From contig JAFAEM010000010.1 of NCBI GenBank assembly GCA_023424015.1, positions 124,001 to 188,000 on the forward strand: a DNA stretch of 64,000 nt, written 5' to 3'. The translations under genes were made by a program, and so were the position numbers. The first letter of the stretch is position 1. Each line of letters starts with the position of its first letter. Shown here in pieces: positions 18,317-27,036 of this stretch. The notes under the pieces were generated by a model. That model was not told where the DNA came from. It searched no databases and saw only the letters and a program-made list of their open reading frames with translations. This DNA comes from Bacteroidota bacterium (GTDB lineage: Bacteria > Bacteroidota > Bacteroidia > Chitinophagales > Chitinophagaceae).

Positions 18317-18772
18317 TTACCATTTATCTACTTCTTCCTGGCTGTCCGACTGTGTCTCGTTGTTAACAGTCGTTTCGGCAACCGGCGCTTCTGCTATTGG
18401 TTCCGGCTTATTGACGATCGTGGTTTCTTCGCCATTTACAGCAATTTCACCATTTGAAGAACCATCCGCATACTCATCCACATCCTCATGGTTGAAAGCG
18501 TCAAAATCAAAATCGGGCATAAGCTCCGTTTTAACGTGATCTACAGATTCTCCCAATGCCTTGATGAATTTATTGAAATCTTCTTTGTACAAAAAGATCT
18601 TGTGTCTGTCGTAACCATTGTCGTCAAACCGCTTCCGGCTCTCTGTAATGGTAAGGTAGTAATCATTACCACGTGTTGCCCTTACATCAAAAAAGTAGGT
18701 CCTTCTTTTCCCAGCACGAATTCTCTTGCTGTAAATACTTTCCATTTTCTTGTCGTTATTCTCGTACGCCAC
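18317..18772 (-). CDS. DUF3276 (PUR-alpha-like) family protein
   Basis: 151 residues from a GTG at 18772; an ATG at 18745 (MESIYSKR) would remove nine residues. The conserved core is IYSKRIRAGKRRTYFFDVRA, then YYLTITESRKRF and a second half IFLYKEDFNKFIKAL, typical for this Bacteroidota/spirochaete family whose fold is a PUR repeat that binds single-stranded nucleic acid. The last 50 residues are acidic, low in complexity and rich in Glu, Val and Asn. It has its own strong promoter and terminator, so it is transcribed alone. Nucleic-acid binding is expected from the family, not shown here. Confidence 0.88.
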   Translation of the reverse strand: MAYENNDKKMESIYSKRIRAGKRRTYFFDVRATRGNDYYLTITESRKRFDDNGYDRHKIFLYKEDFNKFIKALGESVDHVKTELMPDFDFDAFNHEDVDEYADGSSNGEIAVNGEETTIVNKPEPIAEAPVAETTVNNETQSDSQEEVDKW

Positions 18773-18819
18773 AATTGTTCGGTTTTGATTTAAATAATAC
18801 TTTACATTTTATGGATTCA

Positions 18820-18850
18820 CAAATATATAGATGTTTTTGAAACAGCCAAA
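18820..18850 (-). promoter_or_regulatory. Promoter of the DUF3276 gene
   Basis: On the minus strand TTTG (18847-18850) and TATATTTG (18820-18827) are 19 bp apart, an exact match to the Bacteroidota promoter pattern, about 48 bp upstream of the GTG start. Confidence 0.75.
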
Positions 18851-18926
18851 AGAGATTGTTTTACAAATTACTGGCTGAAATCCTTTATAGTTGGGCAGTT
18901 CGGGCCCTGTTATGCGGAATTTTCCG

Positions 18927-20789
18927 TTATCCTTCGTTTTCTCCTTTAATCGGAGCACCATTTGAGCCTCGTTCACGCTGCTGGCGATGGTAAAGTGCCG
19001 CGTAATACCCGTTCATCGCGAGCAATTGCTGATGGGTACCCTGTTCCACGATCTCACCATCTTCCAGGACAACGATCTTATCAAAACGGAATAAGGAGAA
19101 TATCCTGTGTGTAATGATAATGGCCGTCTTTGATTGCAGGTATTCATTCAGACTGCCAATAATTTCCTGTTCCGTCTTCACATCCACTGCACTCAGGCAA
19201 TCATCAAAAATTACGATAGCCGGGTTTTTCACCAGTGCCCGTGCAATGGAAATACGTTGCTTTTGACCGCCGCTGAGCGTAACGCCCCTTTCGCCAATCA
19301 TCGTTTCATAACCCGCGGAGAATCTCCTGATCTCATTGTGTACATAAGCCTGCCTGGCAGACTCCTCAACAGCTGCGCGATCCGCCTGCTGTACTCCAAA
19401 AGCGATATTATTGTGCACAGTTTCACTAAAAAGAAACACGTCCTGCGGCACATAACTGATCTGTTCCCTTAAGGTTTTCAGACTAATATTCTTTGCATTT
19501 ACGCCATCCAGCTCGATTTGACCGTTTGTTGGGTCGTACATGCGAAGTAATAATTGCGCAACGGTTGTTTTGCCGCTGCCGGTCCTACCCACTATCGCGA
19601 TCTTTTCCCCCTTTTTTATCGACAGGTTAAACTTACTAAGTGCTTTTATTCCTGTATCGTGGTACACAAAATCCACATTCCTGAAATCAATATTTCCCTG
19701 CAGGTTAATCGCCTGGGGTTGTAGTGGCTCCTGGATTGCGGGCTCTGTTTCAAGAAACTCATTAATCCTTTTCTGCGAGGCAGCTGCACGCTGGATCATA
19801 CTAGCAGTAAGCCCGATGGCACTAACAGGGAATGTAAGCATGTTGACATACATAACGAATTCCACGATAGTATGGATACCGATATTGTGGGTGCCATTGA
19901 TATAGTATAGACCGCCGATCATTATGGTGAGCAGCGTACTCAGCCCGATCAGCAGGGTTATCGACGGAAAATAGATCGCCTCCACCTGCGCCAAACCGAT
20001 AGCATTTTTCCTGTATTCCTCACTTTTTTTGATAAAGAACCCCAGCATGGCATTTTCCTGCACAAAAGATTTGATGACTCTGATTCCTGAGTAAGATTCC
20101 TGCGCATTGGTGGTAAGATCGGAAAGCGACTGCTGGATCTTCTCACTTCTGCGATGAATCGTATTGTTGACAAAGTAAATCGTTACCGCCAGGATTGGTA
20201 GTGGCGACAATACATACAGCGTAAGCAGGGCATCACGCTTATACATGAAAAATACGGCCAGTGAAATAACAGCGACAAGGTTGACAAGATACATGATCGC
20301 CGGACCTGTAAACATCCGGACCCGGCTCACATCTTCAGCGATCCGGTTCATCAGGTCACCGGTACTATTACGTTTGTAAAACTGTGTATCCAGTTGCTGG
20401 TAATGGCGGTATATCTCATTTTTTTGATCGTATTCGATATGCCGGCTCATCACGATCATGGTCTGCCGCATCAGGAACAGAAAGAAACCACGCAATAATG
20501 CCAATACCAGGATAGTGATGCCGCAGAGGGCCACCACCCTGATCCAGCTGTAATCAGATGATTCCACGAGTTCAATAAACTTCACCACCAGGGGGTCATA
20601 TCCCGCCGTGACCGTGCGGGGCTGGTATCCTGCAAGCTGAAGGGAACGTTGTACGAAGTCGATCACAAAACCAGTGATCTGTGGAGTAAGTACGTTGAAA
20701 TAATTTGAGAGGAAGACAAACACAATTCCAACCCCCAGCCGCCACCGATACTTCCACAAATATTTATAAACCGCTTTCAGGTGTTTCAT
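18927..20789 (-). CDS. ABC half-exporter with Asp at the catalytic Glu position
   Basis: 620 residues: a six-helix exporter domain (about 1-320) fused to a nucleotide-binding domain. Walker A is GRTGSGKTT, Q-loop YVPQDVFLF, signature LSGGQKQR, H-loop ITHR. The Walker B reads IVIFDDCLSAVD, so the usual catalytic Glu is Asp. That change marks the degenerate-site half of heterodimeric exporters such as BmrC/TM287. No second half lies next to it, so the partner must be elsewhere or it works as a homodimer. Probable cargo is lipid or drug; this is a family-level guess. Confidence 0.93.
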   Translation of the reverse strand: MKHLKAVYKYLWKYRWRLGVGIVFVFLSNYFNVLTPQITGFVIDFVQRSLQLAGYQPRTVTAGYDPLVVKFIELVESSDYSWIRVVALCGITILVLALLRGFFLFLMRQTMIVMSRHIEYDQKNEIYRHYQQLDTQFYKRNSTGDLMNRIAEDVSRVRMFTGPAIMYLVNLVAVISLAVFFMYKRDALLTLYVLSPLPILAVTIYFVNNTIHRRSEKIQQSLSDLTTNAQESYSGIRVIKSFVQENAMLGFFIKKSEEYRKNAIGLAQVEAIYFPSITLLIGLSTLLTIMIGGLYYINGTHNIGIHTIVEFVMYVNMLTFPVSAIGLTASMIQRAAASQKRINEFLETEPAIQEPLQPQAINLQGNIDFRNVDFVYHDTGIKALSKFNLSIKKGEKIAIVGRTGSGKTTVAQLLLRMYDPTNGQIELDGVNAKNISLKTLREQISYVPQDVFLFSETVHNNIAFGVQQADRAAVEESARQAYVHNEIRRFSAGYETMIGERGVTLSGGQKQRISIARALVKNPAIVIFDDCLSAVDVKTEQEIIGSLNEYLQSKTAIIITHRIFSLFRFDKIVVLEDGEIVEQGTHQQLLAMNGYYAALYHRQQRERGSNGAPIKGENEG

Positions 20790-21472
20790 GCAGGTGGCAA
20801 GTTACACTATAAAACAGTTGGCTTAAAACTTCTGGATATATGGTAATATGCCGGGAAGACGGTGAGGCTGGAAGAATTATTTTAATTTGCTTAGAGGCGG
20901 GAAGTTGGGAAGCAAAATTTTTAAGGTGATGGCCCAACTGGCAAAAATATTGGTCGCTCCAAAGAGTTCAGGAAAGACAATTCACCGTCTTCTCTCCTTC
21001 CCGCCTTTCCGGCCAATCAACCCCCTGCCAAAAAAAAACCGCCTGACTGAACTTTACAGGCAAGCGGATGGACGGTTCATACTAATCAAAAAGAAGATAG
21101 TGGTCGGTCCTTGCAGACTAGATTTTCCAGGAATAATATCTTAAACGGGCAATTGCAATTTAGTAAAGCAAAGTAACGCCCTGGACAGATCTGAAAAAAT
21201 AGAATAACTCCTCATTTTGCAGTCATAATTACTAAGCGCAAAATGTAGAGTAAATACTACAGTCCCTGTTTGAACATTGATTTGGATCAACTATGTTGCC
21301 TGGAAAATTAACCCAGCCTGAAAATTTTCCGGCTGGCAATACTGGCTTGTTTATACAATTCATCCACCCGTTTTTACAGGTCATCTGTTTAGCGGTGGCA
21401 GTATTTCAGGGCCGGGTTTATTTTACAGTCTTAAACCTTAACCACTGCTTCGGCAGGAAAATTAAACCGATT
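20790..21472. other. 683-bp gap with inverted repeats and a regulatory region
   Basis: I find no convincing gene. Two inverted-repeat pairs are interleaved: GACGGTGA near 20858 with TCACCGTC near 20983, and GGCGGGAAG near 20895 with CTTCCCGCC near 20999. A weak terminator-like hairpin for the minus strand (GCCTG/CAGGC, then nine T) lies at 21030-21067 with no minus-strand gene ahead of it. The right end carries an Fnr-type palindrome and a promoter-like sequence for the next gene. Confidence 0.45.
21269..21298 (+). promoter_or_regulatory. Promoter-like region enclosing an Fnr-type box
   Basis: TTGATTTGGATCAA (21277-21290) matches the Fnr half-site pattern TTGAT-N4-ATCAA at all ten defined positions. 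It sits between TTTG (21269-21272) and TATGTTG (21292-21298), which are 19 bp apart and resemble the Bacteroidota promoter, though the -7 box is imperfect. A bound Crp/Fnr-family protein here would be placed as a repressor. The gene start is about 175 bp further on. Confidence 0.45.
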
Positions 21473-22315
21473 ATGAAAAAAAGACGTATCACTTTAGGTT
21501 CCGGATTCATCCTGGCCTGCATGCTTATCAGTACAAGCTTTCTCTTCTCCTCCTATCATTCTAAAAAAATGGCCGACGAGGTCTGGAAAATGCTGGGACT
21601 CTCGAAGCAAAAGGGAATCGAAGGAATTAAAAACAGTTTCTTAAACGGCTACCTTTATTATTACGGTGCAAAGAATGCCAAAAACATAGCTGTAAACGAT
21701 CGCGCCGCTATAGCGAAAGACCTGCTGCAATACACAAAAGACTATATCAGCAGCCAGGAATTCAAAACACAGTATGAAACGATTAGAAAAAGTGCTAAAC
21801 CAGAAGAGCCGGTTTTGAAACCACTGCGCAGCATCGCAGAAATACAGAAAGATGAGATTGCAAAAACAGAAAAAGCCCTAAAGGATACCGAAAAAACCAT
21901 GAAAGAACTGGGACCTGAATATGCCAAAGGCATGCAGGAATTGGTTGACATGTACAAGAAAAATTTGAAGGAATATCAAAATCCTAATCACCAGAACTTC
22001 TCGATCCTGGCCATGGGTGAGAAATACCAGCAGGAAGATGAAGAAAGGAGATATAATGATCGTATGAAGCAATGGGAAACCACCTATCCTGAAAATATCA
22101 GGGTTTTTATCGCCAATAAGCTAAAACGCATGCTCGATCAAACCAATGGCATAGATTACAATGCTGCCCTGGTAGAAAAATATGGTAAGAAGAGATTTGT
22201 GAACCCCGTCTATGAAGGAAAAGGCACCGAATGGAAGCAGGGCTTCAGGGCCGGAAAGGAAGTGACAGAACAGGCCCGTGCATTTGCACAAAAATGGCTG
22301 GCCGAACTGAACTAG
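21473..22315 (+). CDS. Unknown membrane-anchored or secreted protein, charged helical
   Basis: 280 residues from ATG 21473; the open frame begins 180 bp earlier without coding character. After MKKRR there is one hydrophobic segment (LGSGFILACMLISTSFLFSS), either a signal peptide or an anchor. The rest is soluble and rich in Lys and Glu, with a probable coiled coil at about 120-160 (AEIQKDEIAKTEKALKDTEK). I do not recognise a family. The upstream Fnr-type palindrome hints at control by oxygen or redox state, which is inference. It ends ahead of a strong bidirectional terminator. Confidence 0.72.
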   Translation: MKKRRITLGSGFILACMLISTSFLFSSYHSKKMADEVWKMLGLSKQKGIEGIKNSFLNGYLYYYGAKNAKNIAVNDRAAIAKDLLQYTKDYISSQEFKTQYETIRKSAKPEEPVLKPLRSIAEIQKDEIAKTEKALKDTEKTMKELGPEYAKGMQELVDMYKKNLKEYQNPNHQNFSILAMGEKYQQEDEERRYNDRMKQWETTYPENIRVFIANKLKRMLDQTNGIDYNAALVEKYGKKRFVNPVYEGKGTEWKQGFRAGKEVTEQARAFAQKWLAELN

Positions 22316-22381
22316 TGAGGTAAACTGGTGCACAAAACCAGCTATTCGAACCAGAGAATATTTATTTCGTTCTTATAAAAA

Positions 22382-22410
22382 AATAATTGCCGTGAATAGC
22401 GGCAATTATT
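22382..22410. terminator. Bidirectional terminator
   Basis: AATAATTGCCG and CGGCAATTATT form a perfect 11-pair stem with a seven-base loop. The plus side is followed by an A/T-rich run and the minus side by seven T, so it can end the preceding plus-strand gene and any minus-strand transcript from 22.7 kb. Confidence 0.8.
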
Positions 22411-22452
22411 ATTATATACCTGGGTAGTAAGTAAGTGCATCAAAATTCTTTT

Positions 22453-22689
22453 TCACCAAAACTCATGGTTCCTGCATTTGATAACCCCTTCTTCCTGCGC
22501 AGGCATACTCCAGCTTGAAAACTCCGCAGATTTGTCAAACACCTGCTTCTTCTCAAATTTTACGGGTAGTTTTTTAATAACGGCTGTACTTCCCGGCAAA
22601 CCGGGACGGCAAATCGAAGTAAACAGGGAGCCTGGTTCTCCCGGATTCTTCTGACGGTTCAATTTTCTTTTTTCTTCCAGTACCTGCAT
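22453..22689 (-). CDS. Possible small protein, 78 residues
   Basis: MQVLEEKRKLNRQKNPGE starts a basic 78-residue frame with two Cys (SICRPG, IKCRNHE). Nothing in it matches a family I know. The only support is that the frame is intact, ATG-started and ends 43 bp before a terminator facing the right way. It may be a short regulatory or lineage-specific protein, or chance. Confidence 0.35.
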   Translation of the reverse strand: MQVLEEKRKLNRQKNPGEPGSLFTSICRPGLPGSTAVIKKLPVKFEKKQVFDKSAEFSSWSMPAQEEGVIKCRNHEFW

Positions 22690-22816
22690 AGTTTATTCAA
22701 TAAGATTTGGCAAAGCAACCGAGTTACATGGGCAGGAAATGCTGACTTGCGAGATCAACAGGATTGAAGGAAGAGAACGGACCAGGGCACAGGTTTCAAA
22801 AAGGCAGGGAAAAAAA

Positions 22817-22913
22817 GAAGTTGATTGATATTGGATTTTGGTTAATCGGAAATTGGATCGTGGCTTTCAAAATAAGATATTGGATGGATTGATAACTAGT
22901 ATCAATCAACTTC
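22817..22913. repeat. 14-bp perfect inverted repeat with a nested palindrome
   Basis: GAAGTTGATTGATA (22817-22830) is the exact reverse complement of TATCAATCAACTTC (22900-22913), 69 bp apart. The right arm is itself half of a second inverted repeat, GATTGATA-ACTAG-TATCAATC at 22887-22907. The GATTGATA word thus occurs three times. It lies in a gap with no sure gene; no transposase is present. Confidence 0.6.
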
Positions 22914-23063
22914 TGTTGCAAATGTATAGGGTCGGTACATCAATGCCTAGCGGGGAAGTGCTGAATTTAACGATGAAATCTACGATACATTTTATCGTAA
23001 ATTTCCGATCTCCCCACAATCTGTCTTCGTTCTCGATGACACGATCCAATCGTATCATTCCTT

Positions 23064-23432
23064 CTATTGTCCTGAAGGCGCGGTTAATTCACGCCCATGT
23101 TCGTTCTGTTTTTCCAGTGTCCATTTATCGGTCATCCTGGTTTCAAGCCAGAGTTTCCCTGATTGCCGCGACACCTGTCCGTTCAGCCCGAAATCATAGT
23201 ACAGGATTTTTTCCAGGTCCGATACGGTCATATCATCCTGTATATCGATAAACCCATCGATATTAAGTCCTGCATCCTTCAAACTGGTGGTGCCGGGCAA
23301 CTTTTTTGTTGCCACCGGTGCGGGCCCACCCGGGACGGGTTGGCTGAACTCCAGCTTCAGATAAGGATATTCATCAGTAAAGGCTTTCTGTACATCACTA
23401 ATCTTTTTACCCCTGCTAAGATGAAGCAACAT
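23064..23432 (-). CDS. Small conserved-looking unknown protein
   Basis: 122 residues from ATG 23432 (MLLHLSRGKKISDVQKAF); upstream codons of the frame lack coding character. It is soluble, with a Pro/Ala-rich linker (PVPGGPAPVATKK) between an N-terminal part and a C-terminal part SLKDAGLNIDGFIDIQDDMT and TMTDKWTLEKQNEHG-like MTDKWTLEKQNEHGREL end. The regular helix-strand pattern and codon use suggest a real gene. I have a memory of similar 120-residue proteins in Bacteroidota but no function for them. It is divergent from the stress operon, sharing the gap with the Crp-type site. Confidence 0.72.
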   Translation of the reverse strand: MLLHLSRGKKISDVQKAFTDEYPYLKLEFSQPVPGGPAPVATKKLPGTTSLKDAGLNIDGFIDIQDDMTVSDLEKILYYDFGLNGQVSRQSGKLWLETRMTDKWTLEKQNEHGRELTAPSGQ

Positions 23433-23569
23433 ATTGTAAATTTTTCGATACACTGTCAATTGTAAAATTAGTTGAAGACAGAGGCGTCGAACCTGACTTG
23501 AGGGCTTGACCAGAATGATTTTAATCAGTTTCCTTAGAAAATCCGGGGCTGAGTACAATCAATATTTAT

Positions 23570-23585
23570 TGTGATGCTCATCACA
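23570..23585. promoter_or_regulatory. Crp/Fnr-family binding site upstream of the stress gene
   Basis: TGTGATGCTCATCACA is TGTGA-N6-TCACA, the full Crp consensus. Its centre is about 44 bp before the expected start of transcription of the next gene if TAGATTAG (23608-23615) is the -7 box, the place used by class II activators. Binding is inferred. Confidence 0.6.
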
Positions 23586-23676
23586 GTTTTTAGCATGGAT
23601 ACCGGGTTAGATTAGCAGTGGAAATGCTGGTACAGTTACACTAAACCCTTTTTGTTAACCTTACAAATTTCGAGTC

Positions 23677-24501
23677 ATGCGTACCGTAATCGTTCCCACA
23701 GATTTTTCACCCAATGCATTATATGCTGCTTCCTATGCGGCTGACCTGGCAAACCTGATCGGCGCGGGGCTTGAACTGGCTCATGTTTACGACTTACCAG
23801 TGGCCGTTTCTGAAATTCCGGTCTCTTACCCCGTAGAAGACATTGAAGCGGAGATACAATCCCAGCTTAACAATCTGAAGGAAAAACTTTCAATACGAAC
23901 CGCCGGCCGGATCCCGATTAAAACAATGATTATGCGGGGTGATGTAATCGCCGAAATAAACAAACACTGTGAAAGCGTGCAACCTTACGCGATCGTGATT
24001 GGTGCTGAATCAGCGGGGCCGATGAAGAGACTGATGTTCGGTGGCAGAACCATCAATGCCACCAAGACATTGATGTGGCCGCTGATCATTGTACCACCTT
24101 ATACCCTGTTCAGGAATATCCGAAAGATCGGCCTGGCCTGCGACTTCAGAGATGTAATTGAAACCGTGAGGGTGCAGGAAATAAAAGATATTGTAAAGGA
24201 ATTCAAAGCCGACCTGCATATCCTGCATATATCAGACGGGGAAAACGATTCTATCGATCCGAAAACAGTGGAAGAATCCGCTTTGTTGGAGGAAATGCTG
24301 GGCGATCTCAACCCTATTTACCATTTCCTGCATGAACCCGATATTGATAAAGGTATACGTGATTATGTTCACAAAAACAGGCTTGATCTGCTGATCATCA
24401 TTCCAAAAAAGCATGGTCTAATCGATAAGATCTTTCATCATAGCCATTCGAAAGACCTGGTCCTGCACGCGCCCCTGCCAATTCTCTCTTTACATGAATA
24501 A
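23677..24501 (+). CDS. Tandem universal stress protein
   Basis: 274 residues made of two Usp domains (about 1-145 and 148-274). The first opens MRTVIVPTDFSPNALYAASY with the usual Asp and Ser, and ends in VIGAESAGPMKRLMFGG...PLIIVPP, close to the ATP-binding G-x2-G-x9-G pattern. The second half (IGLACDFRDVIETV ... LPILSLHE) lacks that glycine pattern, so probably only one site binds nucleotide. Usp proteins act in starvation, oxygen limitation and oxidative stress. It is 14 bp ahead of ppsA in the same direction. Confidence 0.93.
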   Translation: MRTVIVPTDFSPNALYAASYAADLANLIGAGLELAHVYDLPVAVSEIPVSYPVEDIEAEIQSQLNNLKEKLSIRTAGRIPIKTMIMRGDVIAEINKHCESVQPYAIVIGAESAGPMKRLMFGGRTINATKTLMWPLIIVPPYTLFRNIRKIGLACDFRDVIETVRVQEIKDIVKEFKADLHILHISDGENDSIDPKTVEESALLEEMLGDLNPIYHFLHEPDIDKGIRDYVHKNRLDLLIIIPKKHGLIDKIFHHSHSKDLVLHAPLPILSLHE

Positions 24502-24515
24502 TACATTCATCATCT

Positions 24516-26915
24516 ATGGATAATTATATAAAAAAATTCAGTGAAATAGGCATTGATGACATTGCAGGCGTGGGTGGTAAAAATGCTTCACTGGGAGAAA
24601 TGTATTCAAAACTTTCCTCCCGTGGAATCGCTGTGCCAAATGGCTTCGCCGTAACAGCTTTCGCTTTTGAAGAATTCCTGGCTCACAATGAGGTGTCAGA
24701 AAAACTTCGCAACCTGCTGGCAACGCTTGACCGGGAAAATTATACCAACCTCAACACCGTCGGCAAGTCTGCCCGATCGATTTTACTCACATCCACTTTG
24801 CCGGAGCCATTACAGGAGGCGATCATCGTGGCATATAGGGATCTGTGCGGTGAAAAAGATGAGGAAATGGCTGTACGTAGCAGCGCAACCGCGGAAGACC
24901 TGCCAAACGCAAGCTTTGCTGGCCAGCACGAATCCTATCTTAATATCAAAGGTGAAAAAGCATTACTTGAGGCAGTTAAAAAATGTTTTGCCTCGCTTTA
25001 TACCGACCGGGCCATTAAATACCGGGAAGACAATGGTTTTGCCCACGAAAAAGTTGCCCTGTCAGTCGGTGTCCAAAAAATGGTCAGATCCGACAAAGCG
25101 TCTTCCGGCGTAGTCTTTACCCTGGAACCCGAATCCGGCTTTCGGGATATTGTTCATATCAGTGGCGTATGGGGCCTGGGAGAAAACATTGTGCAGGGAA
25201 CGGTGACCCCTGATGAGTTTTATGTTTTCAAGCCGACTTTACGAAAGGGAAAAAATCCAATCATACAAAAGAAGCTGGGTGGAAAAGAAAAAACCATGAT
25301 CTACAATTATGATGGTGACAGCCCGGTAAAGAATATCCCGACCGAAAATGAAAAAAGAGAACAATTTGTATTATCCGACGAAGAGATCATAAAAATTGCC
25401 CGCTGGGCTATTATCACGGAAGATCATTACCAGAAAGCCATGGACATCGAATGGGCCAAAGATGGAAACAGCGGCGAGATCTTTATTATCCAGGCAAGGC
25501 CCGAAACCGTGCATTCTCAAAAAAATCCGCTGATCGTTAAGGAGTATCATTTGCTTAAAAAAGGAAACCGGCTGGCTGAAGGAAACGCGATCGGGTCGAG
25601 GATCGCTACTGGTGTCGCCAGGATACTAAATTCCCCTGCCGAAGCCTATAAATTAAACCCGGGGGAAATTGTGGTTACCGATCTTACAAGTCCTGACTGG
25701 GATCCGATCCTTAAAAAAGCCGCAGCTATCATTACCAACAAAGGTGGCCGCACCAGTCATGCCTCGATCGTGGCCAGGGAATTGGATGTACCTGCAGTAG
25801 TTGGTTGTGGCAATGCAACTGAAAAAATAACTGATGGGCAAATGATCACGGCTTCCTGCTGCGAGGGTAAAACAGGATTTATATATGATGGAAAGCTGGA
25901 GTTCACAGAAACCGAACTGGATCTCTCGAAAATATCTAAGCCGCGTAACACAGAAGTGATGCTGATTGCGGGAGATCCCGACAAAGCATTTAAGTTGTCT
26001 TTCTTCCCCAACGATGGAGTGGGGCTGATGCGTATGGAATTTATCATTACCCATACGGTACAGATCCACCCGATGGCACTGGTTAATTTTAATGAGCTAA
26101 AAGATAAAGCCGCTAAGCAGAAGATCGAAGAGATCACGCACCATCTACCTGATAAGCAAAAATATTTTATTGACAAACTTGCTGAAGGTGTCGCGACTAT
26201 TGCCGCTGCATTTTATCCAAAAGATGTGATTGTCAGAATGAGCGATTTCAAAACCAATGAGTATGCAAATCTTATCGGGGGAAAACAATTTGAGCCCTCT
26301 GAAGAAAATCCAATGCTCGGGTTCCGCGGCGCATCGCGTTATTACAGTGATCTCTATCAACCGGGGTTCAGCCTCGAATGTAAAGCGATTCGGAAAGTGA
26401 GAGAAGAAATGGGCCTGGACAATATTAAAGTAATGATCCCATTTTGCAGAACCATCGAAGAGGGTAAAAAAGTACTCGCCGCCATGAAGAATGCAGGTCT
26501 TGAGCAGGGTGTCAACGGCCTTGAAGTGTATGTAATGGCGGAGATACCGGCCAATGTGCTACTCGCTTCAGAATTTGCAGATGTTTTCGATGGATTCTCT
26601 ATCGGTTCCAACGACCTGACTCAGTTACTCCTCGGCATCGACAGGGACTCGGCGATCATCAGTGCACTATTCGACGAACAAAATGAAGCGGTCAAAGAAA
26701 TGATCGCCACCATGATCCGAAAGGCAAAAAAGGCCGGCGTCAAAATTGGATTATGCGGCCAGGCACCCAGCGATATCCCCGAGTTTGCGAAGTTCCTGGT
26801 GGAACAGGGTATTGACAGCATCTCATTTAACCCGGATGCATTGATGCGGGGAATTGAAAATGTCTGCACCGCTGAACGGGAGCTCTTGCAAAAATCCGCG
26901 CCGGTAAGTAATTAA
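24516..26915 (+). CDS. ppsA: Phosphoenolpyruvate synthase
   Basis: 799 residues, normal for the family (about 790-800). It makes phosphoenolpyruvate from pyruvate and ATP, releasing AMP and phosphate, and feeds gluconeogenesis. The N-terminal PPDK_N domain starts IGIDDIAGVGGKNASLGEMY and contains AVRSSATAEDLPNASFAGQH. The swivelling domain has the phosphate-carrying His in GGRTSHASIVARELDVPAVV. The C-terminal PEP-binding barrel has GFRGASRYYS and ends with FSIGSNDLTQL and GLCGQAPSD, including the catalytic Cys. Transcription together with the stress-protein gene is likely from the 14-bp spacing. Confidence 0.97.
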   Translation: MDNYIKKFSEIGIDDIAGVGGKNASLGEMYSKLSSRGIAVPNGFAVTAFAFEEFLAHNEVSEKLRNLLATLDRENYTNLNTVGKSARSILLTSTLPEPLQEAIIVAYRDLCGEKDEEMAVRSSATAEDLPNASFAGQHESYLNIKGEKALLEAVKKCFASLYTDRAIKYREDNGFAHEKVALSVGVQKMVRSDKASSGVVFTLEPESGFRDIVHISGVWGLGENIVQGTVTPDEFYVFKPTLRKGKNPIIQKKLGGKEKTMIYNYDGDSPVKNIPTENEKREQFVLSDEEIIKIARWAIITEDHYQKAMDIEWAKDGNSGEIFIIQARPETVHSQKNPLIVKEYHLLKKGNRLAEGNAIGSRIATGVARILNSPAEAYKLNPGEIVVTDLTSPDWDPILKKAAAIITNKGGRTSHASIVARELDVPAVVGCGNATEKITDGQMITASCCEGKTGFIYDGKLEFTETELDLSKISKPRNTEVMLIAGDPDKAFKLSFFPNDGVGLMRMEFIITHTVQIHPMALVNFNELKDKAAKQKIEEITHHLPDKQKYFIDKLAEGVATIAAAFYPKDVIVRMSDFKTNEYANLIGGKQFEPSEENPMLGFRGASRYYSDLYQPGFSLECKAIRKVREEMGLDNIKVMIPFCRTIEEGKKVLAAMKNAGLEQGVNGLEVYVMAEIPANVLLASEFADVFDGFSIGSNDLTQLLLGIDRDSAIISALFDEQNEAVKEMIATMIRKAKKAGVKIGLCGQAPSDIPEFAKFLVEQGIDSISFNPDALMRGIENVCTAERELLQKSAPVSN

Positions 26916-26980
26916 TCCCAGGTGCAGGTCATATAGATCACATATTAAATGCCGGGCCGCTTTTTCATTCTCCTGCTTAT

Positions 26981-27013
26981 AAAAAAAACCCGCTGCTTTG
27001 CTTTGGCAGCGGG
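26981..27013 (-). terminator. Terminator of the Hsp20 gene
   Basis: On the minus strand CCCGCTGC and GCAGCGGG form a perfect eight-pair stem with a nine-base loop, followed by eight T. It lies 24 bp after the hsp20 stop codon. The plus strand has no T run, so ppsA uses it at most as a weak barrier. Confidence 0.88.
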
Positions 27014-27036
27014 ATCAAAACCACACAGTAGGTGGC

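Noticed and set aside
20887..21144. 85-residue plus-strand frame
   Set aside because: No signal, no domain, and it runs over the inverted repeats of a non-coding gap.
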